From NCBI GenBank assembly GCA_036156195.1, contig JAYZUZ010000012.1:496001-560000 (forward strand): 64,000 bases of DNA, given 5' to 3'. Source of the DNA: Abyssibacter sp036156195. Its GTDB lineage: Bacteria; Pseudomonadota; Gammaproteobacteria; Nevskiales; OUC007. Both the position numbers and the translations under genes were made by a program. A model generated the notes under the pieces. It searched no databases. It saw only the letters and a list, made by a program, of their open reading frames with translations, and was not told where the DNA came from. Each line of letters begins with the position of its first letter. Positions within the stretch are counted from its first letter, which is position 1. Positions 16,880 through 24,900 of this stretch are shown here, in pieces.

Positions 16880-17742
16880 ATCTGGCAAGAAAGGAGTCTC
16901 TGGGATACGCTTCCCAAGGTATGGACATGGATGCTCACAGCCAATTAGACCGGGCGTTACGCCGACTGCTGCGACCCCTGGTTCGCATCATGCTCCGTCA
17001 GGGGGTGTCCTTTGGTGAATTCTCAGAAATCGCCAAACGGACGTATATGGAAATCGCATGGGACGAATTCACGCCCAGCGATGCCCGCCCCTCGGATTCC
17101 CGCGTTGCCATCATGACGGGGCTGACTCGCAAGGAAGTCAAGCGTCTGCGAGAAACACGGGCCCAGGCGACAGAGGTTTCTACCAACCATATGAATCGGG
17201 CCACCCGCGTCCTGTCGGGCTGGTTCCGCGACCCTGATTTCTGCGACGAGCGTGGGCAGCCCAGGGTGCTGAACATGACGGACGATGGTCCCCAGTTCCC
17301 CGCCCTGGTCCGACGCTACTCCGGTGACATGCCGCCTCGCGCCATGTTGGAGGAATTGCGCCGGGTCAAAGCCGTGAGCGTCGACGAGGAAGGCATTCAC
17401 GTCTTGTCCCGCAGCTTTGTTCCTGCCGGCGGCGACCCCGATAGTCTGCGCATGTTCGGCTTGGCAATGAGCGACCTGGGCAACACCATCGAGCACAATC
17501 TGGACGAGGGGCCTGACGGCGACCTGCTGTTCCAACGCTATGTATCGAATGCGCGATTGAATCCGCGCATGGTGCCGCTCTTCAAGCGCCTGCTGGCCGA
17601 GCGCGGCATGCAGTTGCTGGAATCCCTGGACGACTGGTTGTCCAGCGAGGAACAGGAGGAGGATGCCTCCACAAGCCCCGCCCATGTCGGCGCGGGCATT
17701 TACTTTTTTGATCGGTCGGACGAACCGCCGACGGACGACTAA
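16876..17742 (+). CDS. DUF6502-family protein of unknown function
   Basis: 288 aa, no signal peptide or membrane segment, hence probably cytoplasmic. It resembles the DUF6502 family: conserved N-terminal region LRRLLRPLVRIMLRQGVSFGEFSEIAKRTYMEIA is seen, followed by a helix-turn-helix-like stretch SRVAIMTGLTRKEVKRLRE (about 70-90), then RVLSGWFRDPDF and a C-terminal half with repeated Arg/Leu helices and an acidic tail. The helix-turn-helix appearance suggests a DNA-binding regulator, but this is inference. ATGA overlap with psd upstream and only 3 nt to the DUF5666 gene downstream. In my knowledge DUF6502 genes are often beside DUF5666 genes. Confidence 0.8.
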   Translation: MNLARKESLGYASQGMDMDAHSQLDRALRRLLRPLVRIMLRQGVSFGEFSEIAKRTYMEIAWDEFTPSDARPSDSRVAIMTGLTRKEVKRLRETRAQATEVSTNHMNRATRVLSGWFRDPDFCDERGQPRVLNMTDDGPQFPALVRRYSGDMPPRAMLEELRRVKAVSVDEEGIHVLSRSFVPAGGDPDSLRMFGLAMSDLGNTIEHNLDEGPDGDLLFQRYVSNARLNPRMVPLFKRLLAERGMQLLESLDDWLSSEEQEEDASTSPAHVGAGIYFFDRSDEPPTDD

Positions 17743-17745
17743 GCC

Positions 17746-19173
17746 ATGAACGACCGACGCATTCACCGCCTGATTCCGGCACTGGCCGCCACTTGCCTGA
17801 CAGTGGCCTGTGGCTCGGTGCTGCAACTGGCGGGCATCGAGGGCACCGGCGATTCGACCGGTTCGGCCTCGGGCTATGGCAGCCTGTTCGTCAACGGTCG
17901 CGCATTTGCGACCGACACCGCTGAATTCACGCTCAACGGAGCCACCGTCACCGAGGCGGATATCCGGATCGGGATGCAGACGCGTATCGAGGGTGACCTG
18001 CTCGCGCCACGTGCGGATCGCGTCATCGCCCAGCGCAGCCTGCTCGCACCCATTGACGGAATTGCCCGTGTAGGGGCGGTCAAGGCGGCCACACTGTCCA
18101 TGCTTGGCCAGAATGTTCGCGTGGATGAGATGACCCGCCTGGTCGGCACAAATCTCGATTCGCTGCATTCCGACATGCTGGTGGACGTGCATGCCGTGGT
18201 ATCCAGCGAGGGTGACCTGCTCGCAACCTATCTCACGGTCCTGCAATCGGCCTATGTTCCAGGCAGTCAGTCCTTGCTCGTGACGGGCTACGTGGACTCG
18301 CTGGATGCGGACGCATTGGACATCGGTTCGCTCCGGGTTGATCTCACTGCAGTCTCTGACTCCGACACATTGTCCGTCGGGGATCGTGTCGTCATCCGTG
18401 GCAGCCAGCCTTCGCGTGGGGGTGATCTCATCGCCACCTCAGTGCGGCTGGATCAGCGGATGCCGCAGCCCGGCAGCTACGCAGACCGCACCGTGCTCGT
18501 GGACGCGGTGGACGGCAGCACCCTCCGTGCGGGTCAAACCAGCATCGCGCTGGGAAGCGCCGAGCGCCTTGATTCCAGTGCAGCGCCCATTGAAGCAGGC
18601 ACCCTGCTCATCGCACGTGGGCCGGTCGATGCATCAGGACTGCTGGTTGCCGCCGATGTCGAGGTACTACCTGCTCCGGACGTAGTGCTCAAAGGGCAGG
18701 CCCTGCGACAGGCTGGCCTGCTCCGTGTGCTGGACCAAACCGTCGCCACGCGGCCGGTCACGCAGATGCTCGAGTCACGGGCCGGCATGCCGCGGCAATT
18801 TGCGGCTGCCAGCATCCAGACCGGCGATGCGCTCACCATCATCGGCTATCGGACGCCAACCGGCGAGCTCGTAGCGACGCGGATTGAACGCCAGGATCAA
18901 CTGGACGAGGCATCGGTGTACGGCGAACTCAGCGAGCTCGTCACGGCGGCCGAAGCCAATCGCATGCGCATCGGCGGCGTGCAAGTCGTCACCGACAGCG
19001 AAACAGTGTACGAGTCCGTGGCCGGCACCGAGATTCCGGAAGCTGTCTTCGAAGCCACGGCAACCGCCGGCCTGACCACCCAGGCCTGGGGCGTGGAGGA
19101 TCAGTCCGCCGGCGTGCTGCGCGCGGATCGAATTCGACTACTGAATTCGGAAGAGGATCTGACGGCGCAATAG
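17746..19173 (+). CDS. DUF5666-domain exported protein, lipoprotein candidate
   Basis: 475 aa. The N-terminus has a signal-like segment ending in LTVAC-G (Cys22), a weak lipobox with Gly at +2, compatible with an outer-membrane lipoprotein. The body is made of repeated beta-rich modules of about 65-75 residues, of the type 'GYGSLFVNGRAF...', '...VGDRVVIRGS', '...TGDALTIIGY', which are typical of DUF5666 and look OB/barrel-like. No catalytic motif is visible. It follows the DUF6502 gene by 3 nt and ends the operon at a long hairpin. Function unknown; a cell-surface or periplasmic structural role is a guess. Confidence 0.75.
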   Translation: MNDRRIHRLIPALAATCLTVACGSVLQLAGIEGTGDSTGSASGYGSLFVNGRAFATDTAEFTLNGATVTEADIRIGMQTRIEGDLLAPRADRVIAQRSLLAPIDGIARVGAVKAATLSMLGQNVRVDEMTRLVGTNLDSLHSDMLVDVHAVVSSEGDLLATYLTVLQSAYVPGSQSLLVTGYVDSLDADALDIGSLRVDLTAVSDSDTLSVGDRVVIRGSQPSRGGDLIATSVRLDQRMPQPGSYADRTVLVDAVDGSTLRAGQTSIALGSAERLDSSAAPIEAGTLLIARGPVDASGLLVAADVEVLPAPDVVLKGQALRQAGLLRVLDQTVATRPVTQMLESRAGMPRQFAAASIQTGDALTIIGYRTPTGELVATRIERQDQLDEASVYGELSELVTAAEANRMRIGGVQVVTDSETVYESVAGTEIPEAVFEATATAGLTTQAWGVEDQSAGVLRADRIRLLNSEEDLTAQ

Positions 19174-19190
19174 GCCGTCGCTCCTGTGGG

Positions 19191-19230
19191 GTGCCAGACC
19201 TGGGCCCGTTCTGCGGTCTAGGTCTGGCGC
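19191..19230. terminator. hairpin between the convergent DUF5666 and epmA genes
   Basis: Perfect 9-bp arms GCCAGACCT (19193-19201) and AGGTCTGGC (19220-19228), extended by a G-T and a G-C pair, with an 18-nt loop. The right arm overlaps the epmA stop codon. There is no T-tract, so it may be a bidirectional transcript-end or RNA-stabilising structure. Confidence 0.5.
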
Positions 19231-20174
19231 CATGCAAACGGCACCACCGACTGTATGCTCGTGGCCTCTGTGGCGAGCATCAGTAAGCGGTCCACACCCA
19301 GCGCAACCCCGGAACAGGCTGGCAGCCCCCGCTGCAGAGCCCACAGCCAATCGTCATCCCGCGGAATCCTGGACGCGCCACATGCCGCACGCTGCATGTT
19401 GTCGCGGTCAGCGCGATCCAGCCAGGTCTGCGCATCGGTGAGTTCTTCTCCGCCGTTGGCCAATTCCACGCCCTGCCAGTACAGCTCAAAGCGCAGCGCA
19501 TGACCCGGCCGCTTCGGGTCGAGACGCGCAAATGCCGCATCGCCGGCCAGAAACCCGGTGACAAATTCAGGCCCCGACCGACCCAATGTAGGTTGCACGC
19601 AGTGCGAAAACAGCAGATCCCGTAAGCCACCCTCATCCAGTTGATCCAGCAGCGCCGTGGAGTGTCCCAGGGCGGATGCACGCCGATACAGGGCATTGGA
19701 GCCGCTGGTGGCTGCGATGCCCGTGGCCGCTTCGAAACAATGGCTCCAGTCCGTTGACCCGATTCGGGTAGATTGTGTCGGCGCTGCCAGGCGCAGAATC
19801 GTGCCCACCTCATCCATGAGCGCCTGCATGCTCCAGCCTGGGCGATACCACTCCAGCATCGTGAACTCGGGCTGATGCCGACGCCCCACCTCGGCCGCGC
19901 GATAAACGTGACCGAGCTGGTAAACCGGCCGCCCGAACTCGGCGAGCAGGGCTTTCAAAAGCGCTTCGGGTGACGACTGCAGATAGGCTGATTGCCCCTG
20001 CCCGAGCACGGGTGTCTCAGGGATATGTGGGTCGGAGGCGCATGTCGTTCGCAGCAGCGGGGTATCGACTTCCAACACACCCGCCGCGGCAAAATAGGCG
20101 CGAATGTCGCGCAGCAGGCCGGCGCGTCGCTCCAGGGTCTGCCAGGTCGTCCCGGAGCGCCCTGCCCCGGTCAT
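19218..20174 (-). CDS. epmA: EF-P lysine (beta-lysyl)ation ligase EpmA
   Basis: A truncated class II lysyl-tRNA synthetase paralog (also GenX/PoxA/YjeA) that attaches (R)-beta-lysine to Lys34 of elongation factor P. 318 aa; it lacks the N-terminal anticodon-binding domain of LysRS, as expected. Class II motifs seen: motif 2 region YQLGHVYRAAEVGRRHQPEF with MLEWYRPG, and motif 3 GVALGVDRLLML. It follows efp by only 4 nt in the same direction, and the aminomutase epmB is divergent next door, so the complete lysylation route except the hydroxylase EpmC is local. Confidence 0.95.
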   Translation of the reverse strand: MTGAGRSGTTWQTLERRAGLLRDIRAYFAAAGVLEVDTPLLRTTCASDPHIPETPVLGQGQSAYLQSSPEALLKALLAEFGRPVYQLGHVYRAAEVGRRHQPEFTMLEWYRPGWSMQALMDEVGTILRLAAPTQSTRIGSTDWSHCFEAATGIAATSGSNALYRRASALGHSTALLDQLDEGGLRDLLFSHCVQPTLGRSGPEFVTGFLAGDAAFARLDPKRPGHALRFELYWQGVELANGGEELTDAQTWLDRADRDNMQRAACGASRIPRDDDWLWALQRGLPACSGVALGVDRLLMLATEATSIQSVVPFAWRQT

Positions 20175-20178
20175 GTGG

Positions 20179-20748
20179 CTATTCCTTGACGCGCGAGACG
20201 TACTCAGCGGTGCGGGTGTCCACCTTTAGCAGCTCGCCCTCTTCAACGAACAGCGGAACACGCACCACCGCGCCGGTTTCCAGCGTCGCCGGTTTACCCC
20301 CGCCGCTGGAGGTATCCCCGCGCACACCGGGATCTGTTTCGGTGACTTTGAGTTCGACGAAATTGGGGGGTTCGACCGAGATCGGGGCGCCGTTCCATAG
20401 CATCAGCTTGCAGATGTCCTGCTCTTTCAGCCACTGCTTGGCATCGCCCACGGCGACCTCGTCCGCAGTGTATTGCTCAAAGGTATTCGGCTCCATGAAG
20501 TGCCAGAATTCGCCGTCGAAGTAGAGATACTGGAGTTCCAGCTCCATGACATCAGCACCTTCGACCGAATCTCCGGATTTGAAGGTCTTCTCGACCACGC
20601 GACCGTTTTTGAGATTGCGCACGCGCACTCGGTTAAAGGCCTGGCCCTTGCCTGGTTTGACGAATTCGTTCTCGACAATCGTGTAGGGATCGCCATCGAG
20701 CAGAATCTTCAATCCGCCCTTGAATTGGTTGGTGGCGTAAGTCGTCAT
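20179..20748 (-). CDS. efp: translation elongation factor P
   Basis: Relieves ribosome stalling at consecutive prolines. The start at 20748 gives 189 aa (MTTYATNQFKGGLK), standard; the longer frame to 20817 is not supported and would overlap epmB. The modified residue is Lys34 in FVKPGKGQAF, the lysine-type (EpmA/EpmB) EF-P rather than the rhamnosylated arginine type found in Pseudomonas. Three domains: KOW-like N-terminal, then two OB domains ending VDTRTAEYVSRVKE. Only 61 nt separates its start from that of the divergent epmB, so its promoter must overlap the epmB 5' end. Confidence 0.97.
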   Translation of the reverse strand: MTTYATNQFKGGLKILLDGDPYTIVENEFVKPGKGQAFNRVRVRNLKNGRVVEKTFKSGDSVEGADVMELELQYLYFDGEFWHFMEPNTFEQYTADEVAVGDAKQWLKEQDICKLMLWNGAPISVEPPNFVELKVTETDPGVRGDTSSGGGKPATLETGAVVRVPLFVEEGELLKVDTRTAEYVSRVKE

Positions 20749-20809
20749 AAAGTCTCGCTCGCGCGGCGCGGGATGACCCTGCGCCCGCAGTAATGAAAGG
20801 ACGTGTGAG

Positions 20810-21823
20810 ATGCGCATGATACAGCCTGTTCAAGGCGCAACCGAACCTGCCGGGAGTTACCACAGCCCACGAGCATTGCTCGCCGACTGCGGATTGCAGC
20901 CTGGTGATCTGCCCTATGCCATCGACGAGGCGCCGGACTTTCCTTTTCTGGTGCCGCGGGCGCTGGTTGCGCGCATTCAGCCGGGCAACCCGAATGATCC
21001 GATTCTGCGTCAGGTGCTCTCCAGCGTCGAAGAGCGAATTGATGACCCCGACACCTCCACCGATCCGGTTGAGGAACGCAACTTCGCGCAGGACGGCGGC
21101 CTCATTCGCAAGTACCCGGGACGCGCCCTACTGGTCACCACCGGCGCCTGCGCAGTCCACTGTCGGTACTGCTTCCGCCGCCACACGGACTACGCCGCCG
21201 TTGGCATGGGGCGCCAGCTCGACAGCTCCATCGCCGCCATCCGGCAAGACCCCAGCCTGCACGAGGTTATCCTCTCAGGTGGTGACCCCCTGTCCCTCTC
21301 GGGTCCGAGGCTGGAAGCGCTCATGGATGCACTGGCAGAAATCGAGCACCTGCGCACGCTGCGACTGCATTCCAGATCGGTGGTCGTGGACCCTTCCCGA
21401 GTCACCAGACGGCTAATCGACCAACTGGCGGCCACCCGGCTCCAGGTTGTGATGGTGACGCATGTGAATCATGCGCAGGAACTCGGCGCAGATGCCCGTG
21501 ATGGCCTGGCCGCCCTGGCCCGAGCCGGCGTGACACTGCTGAACCAGGCCGTGTTGCTCAAAGGCGTGAACGACCAGGTTGAAACCCTGGCCGAATTGTC
21601 CGAAGCCCTCTTTGCGAACAGGGTGTTACCCTACTATCTGCATGCGCTGGACCCGGTGTCCGGCGCCTCCCATTTTCGCGTTTCAGACGCCGTGGCGCTG
21701 CCCTTGATGCAAGCACTTCGAGATCGACTGCCGGGATACCTTGTCCCCCGCTATGTTCGGGAGGTGCCGGGTGATGCATCCAAGCGCCCCGTTGTCGAAG
21801 AACACCGCATGACAGGGCCATGA
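20810..21823 (+). CDS. epmB: EF-P-(beta)-lysine 2,3-aminomutase EpmB
   Basis: Radical-SAM, PLP-dependent enzyme of the KamA family that converts (S)-alpha-lysine to (R)-beta-lysine for EF-P. 337 aa. The 4Fe-4S motif is C114-x3-C118-x2-C121 in TGACAVHCRYCFRR, followed by LSGGDPLSL. AAAGGA 8 nt upstream of ATG 20810 supports this start (an ATG two codons later is also in frame). Short for the family, as EpmB proteins lack the longer ends of lysine 2,3-aminomutases. Its stop overlaps the start of the FimX-like gene by 4 nt. Confidence 0.95.
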   Translation: MRMIQPVQGATEPAGSYHSPRALLADCGLQPGDLPYAIDEAPDFPFLVPRALVARIQPGNPNDPILRQVLSSVEERIDDPDTSTDPVEERNFAQDGGLIRKYPGRALLVTTGACAVHCRYCFRRHTDYAAVGMGRQLDSSIAAIRQDPSLHEVILSGGDPLSLSGPRLEALMDALAEIEHLRTLRLHSRSVVVDPSRVTRRLIDQLAATRLQVVMVTHVNHAQELGADARDGLAALARAGVTLLNQAVLLKGVNDQVETLAELSEALFANRVLPYYLHALDPVSGASHFRVSDAVALPLMQALRDRLPGYLVPRYVREVPGDASKRPVVEEHRMTGP

Positions 21824-23871
21824 CTCGGGGTCATCACAAACATCAGCTGATCGTTGCCTCTCGTACCGAGAACCTGGCCAACACCATCCAGAACGAGCTC
21901 CGCAACACCGGCATCCATACGCAGGTGCATTGGCCCAGCGCCAGCGAGGAATTCGGCGCCATGCTCGAAAGCCTGACGCCCGAACTGGTGCTTTGCGAAG
22001 AGCGGCTCAAGGACCCAGCTGTCGAGGATGTGATTCGCGCGGTGCGCGATTTCGATCCTGACCTGCCGGTCTTGGTGATGGGCGACCACGTCACCCTGAT
22101 GCGCACGGTCGGCGCGCTGGACCTTGGCGCCCGCGACTTTGTCTCATCGCTGGACATGCGACACCTGACACTCATCGCCCGACGAGAGTTGGAGTGCTAC
22201 GCAGACCGTCGCCGCATGCACGCCCTGTTCAAGCGCAGCCAGGAGCTGGAGGCCCGGGCCCGCAGCCTGCTCAAAGAAACCGGCGACGCCGTGCTACACG
22301 CCAATGAGGGGGTGATCACCGAGGTGAACCCGGCGTTCCTGGGCATACTCGGCCGGACAACCGGCGATGACGTCCTCATCGGCCAGACCCTGCTGGATAT
22401 CGCCACACCGGATGACCAGCCCACGCTGAAGACCGTCCTCAAACGCGCCAGGAAAAAACCGGGCGTGGAGATCGAGTCCGAGATCCGGCTCATGGGCAAG
22501 GACGGCGTCACGCCACCGATTCAGTTGGGCGTGTCGGCAAAGACAGTGGATGGGGAACTCATCACCGAGTGCATGATCCACCAGGGCGCACTGGAACGCG
22601 CATTCACCCCCGGCAGCCGGCCTGACCTGTTCAAGCGCCTGTCTGCACTGACACCACCCACTGATGGAAGCACCCAGGCCATGGTCTTGGTGCTGGTGGA
22701 TCAGTTTGACGGCCTGGAGGAACGGATCGGCTATCTCGATTCCGACCAGGTTCTGCAGCGACTCTACGACATGCTGGCCCCGGTCCAGGCGCCTGGGGAC
22801 CGTGTCTTCCGCTTCTCGATGTCCGAACTCATCCTCCTGATCCGGCGCGATTCGCCCGAGGCCACACGAGAGTTCGCCGACCGCCTGCTCGAAGTCGTCA
22901 CATCGGCGACGTTCACCACGGCAGAACACGAAACCGCGATCACAGCCACGATCGTCTCCTTCCCGCTAACGGGTGACGAACGCCCTCAAAGCCTGATTCG
23001 CGACATGCGCAGAAACGCAGCCCAAGTGTCCCGACGCGGTGGCAACGTCAGCATATTCATGGGCCCCACGGCCGAGGCGACCGAGCGCAAACGCGTCGCC
23101 GATCAGCAGGCACAACGCATTCGCGAAGCACTGGCTGGCGACGGATTACGACTGGTCTTTCAGCCCATCGCCAGCCTGGAAGGGGAGCCAGGCCGCTTGC
23201 TGGACACGCATGTGCGCATGCTGACCGGCGACGGCAGCGAACTCATGGCCATGGATTTTCTTCCTGTCGCCATCGAGTACGGGTTAATGCCGGAGATCGA
23301 CCAGTGGGTCATGCGCGCGGCGGTGGAGCAGCTGGCCGAGGCCGACGAGGCCAGTGACAACGACCCGACGCTGTTCATCCGCATGTCCAACCAGACCCTC
23401 GCCGCACCCGACCCCATGCTTGCCATCTGGCGTGAGGCCGTGACCAGTGGTCGCATTCGACCCGCACAACTGGTCTTTGAAATCGGTGAGGGTCAAATCC
23501 ATGACCACCGTTCAAAATTTGCGGCCCTGCGTCAGCAGATCATCGACAGTCAGGGACGTTTGGCCATCGACCGCTTCGGCAACCGACATGCGTCCATCGG
23601 ACTGCTGGCCGCCGTTGAGCCGGAGTTCATCAAGCTCGATCCAGCGTTTACCCGCTCGCTGGAATCCTCCGACGACGCGGCCCGCCGTCAATTCGCCGAA
23701 ATCATCGAAACCGCTCAGAGCAAGGGCATCCGCACCATCGCCGAACACGTCGAGGATGCCAACGCCATGGCGCAGCTGTGGCAACTGGGCATCAACTACG
23801 TCCAGGGCAATCACGTGCAGTCATCGATGACTGCAGACGAACCGCTGGCAGACAGCATCGCCTTGGTCTAG
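21820..23871 (+). CDS. fimX: FimX-like c-di-GMP effector (degenerate REC-PAS-GGDEF-EAL)
   Basis: 683 aa, close to Pseudomonas FimX (about 690), which binds c-di-GMP and promotes type IV pilus assembly. Domains: receiver-like (about 8-125) in which the phospho-acceptor region reads LVLCEERL and lacks the usual Asp context; PAS (about 145-255); a GGDEF-like domain whose signature site reads RFSMSELILLI, not GGDEF; and an EAL-like domain (about 435-680) in which EAL is replaced (LLDTHVRM). LVFQPIASL, FIKLDPAFTRSL and NYVQGNHVQ retain the family skeleton. It is therefore likely a binding protein with no cyclase or phosphodiesterase activity. Coupled by ATGA to epmB, which is unexpected. Confidence 0.82.
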   Translation: MTRGHHKHQLIVASRTENLANTIQNELRNTGIHTQVHWPSASEEFGAMLESLTPELVLCEERLKDPAVEDVIRAVRDFDPDLPVLVMGDHVTLMRTVGALDLGARDFVSSLDMRHLTLIARRELECYADRRRMHALFKRSQELEARARSLLKETGDAVLHANEGVITEVNPAFLGILGRTTGDDVLIGQTLLDIATPDDQPTLKTVLKRARKKPGVEIESEIRLMGKDGVTPPIQLGVSAKTVDGELITECMIHQGALERAFTPGSRPDLFKRLSALTPPTDGSTQAMVLVLVDQFDGLEERIGYLDSDQVLQRLYDMLAPVQAPGDRVFRFSMSELILLIRRDSPEATREFADRLLEVVTSATFTTAEHETAITATIVSFPLTGDERPQSLIRDMRRNAAQVSRRGGNVSIFMGPTAEATERKRVADQQAQRIREALAGDGLRLVFQPIASLEGEPGRLLDTHVRMLTGDGSELMAMDFLPVAIEYGLMPEIDQWVMRAAVEQLAEADEASDNDPTLFIRMSNQTLAAPDPMLAIWREAVTSGRIRPAQLVFEIGEGQIHDHRSKFAALRQQIIDSQGRLAIDRFGNRHASIGLLAAVEPEFIKLDPAFTRSLESSDDAARRQFAEIIETAQSKGIRTIAEHVEDANAMAQLWQLGINYVQGNHVQSSMTADEPLADSIALV

Positions 23872-23899
23872 GCCTCACGGCGCTCAACCGAGAGGCCTG
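23869..23899. terminator. hairpin after the fimX-like gene
   Basis: Perfect arms AGGCCTC (23870-23876) and GAGGCCT (23892-23898), extended by a T-G pair, with a 15-nt loop; the left arm includes the stop codon of the fimX-like gene. It lies between two convergent genes. No T-tract is seen. Confidence 0.4.
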
Positions 23900-23930
23900 A
23901 TACCCGCCCCAACCGCCGTGCAGCCGCGCC

Positions 23931-24824
23931 TTATCGGTCAGCGGCTTCCAGCGCGCGGATGCGCTCGCCCAGCGGCGGATGCGTCATGAACAGACGACGC
24001 AAACCCTGGCCGACACCACCGGCGATGCCGAATGCGCTGAACTGCTCCGGAAGCGGCTCGGGCTGCCCGCCCTGGAGGCGGCGCAGGGCAGCAATCATTT
24101 TGCGACGGCCTGCCAGATGCGCACCGGCGGCATCTGCCCGAAACTCGCGTTGACGGGAGAACCAGCAAACCACGATCGAGGCCAGCACGCCGAACAGGAT
24201 TTCGAAGACGATCCAGGAGATGAAGTAACCGGGCCCGCGACCGTCCTGGTTACGGAAGATGACACGGTCCACAAAAAAGGCTGCCAGTCGTGCCAGGAAG
24301 ATGACAAAGGTATTCACAACACCCTGAATCAGGGTCAGCGTCACCATGTCACCATTGGCCACGTGGCCGATTTCGTGACCAAGAACCGCTTCCACTTCAT
24401 CGGCCGACATCGTCTGCAGCAGGCCTGTAGACACCGCCACCAAAGCGTTGTTTTTAGAAGCCCCGGTTGCAAAGGCGTTCGGTGCCGGCGACTGAAAAAT
24501 CGCCACTTCGGGCATACCGATTCCAGCCTGTCGCGCCAGCCGCTGCACGGTCTGGAGCAACCAGGCTTCCTGAGAGTTGGATGGGCGCTCGATGACCTGC
24601 GCCCCCATGGAGCGCTTGGCCATCCATTTGCTCATGGCCAGGGAAATAAACGCGCCCCCAAAACCGAATACCGCCGCCAGCAGCAGCGTTCCGGCGTAGT
24701 TGAACTGCCCGCCTGTGCTCTGGGCGAGATCGATGCCGAACACCGCGCTAAGCACAAAAAGTACGGCCGTGAGCACCACCATAATGGCGATGTTGGTCGC
24801 GACGAACAGCAGGATGCGTTTCAT
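23931..24824 (-). CDS. htpX: membrane zinc protease HtpX
   Basis: Inner-membrane M48 metalloprotease in quality control of membrane proteins, partner to FtsH. ATG 24824 gives 297 aa (MKRILLFVATNIAIMVVL). Two N-terminal transmembrane helices (about 5-30 and 42-65), the zinc motif H150-E-I-G-H154, two further hydrophobic segments (about 160-215), and the third ligand Glu in FRADAAGA. Ends FMTHPPLGERIRALEA, a common HtpX C-terminus. A plausible promoter overlaps the parC stop just upstream. Confidence 0.96.
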   Translation of the reverse strand: MKRILLFVATNIAIMVVLTAVLFVLSAVFGIDLAQSTGGQFNYAGTLLLAAVFGFGGAFISLAMSKWMAKRSMGAQVIERPSNSQEAWLLQTVQRLARQAGIGMPEVAIFQSPAPNAFATGASKNNALVAVSTGLLQTMSADEVEAVLGHEIGHVANGDMVTLTLIQGVVNTFVIFLARLAAFFVDRVIFRNQDGRGPGYFISWIVFEILFGVLASIVVCWFSRQREFRADAAGAHLAGRRKMIAALRRLQGGQPEPLPEQFSAFGIAGGVGQGLRRLFMTHPPLGERIRALEAADR

Positions 24825-24872
24825 GGACTTAAAGCCTCTCGTCAATTCCAGGGGGAAGACACTCTGCAGAGC

Positions 24873-24900
24873 AATATGTGCCCGACCGATCGCGAATCAA
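24873..24900 (-). promoter_or_regulatory. predicted htpX promoter
   Basis: Minus strand: -35 TTGATT (24900-24895, overlapping the parC stop codon), 16-nt spacer, -10 CATATT (24878-24873). It would give a leader of about 40 nt. No heat-shock sigma32 pattern is evident. Confidence 0.4.

Noticed and set aside
17023..18246. 407-codon minus-strand frame opposite the DUF6502/DUF5666 genes
   Set aside because: It crosses two genes that are supported by overlaps and family motifs, and its own translation shows no domain.
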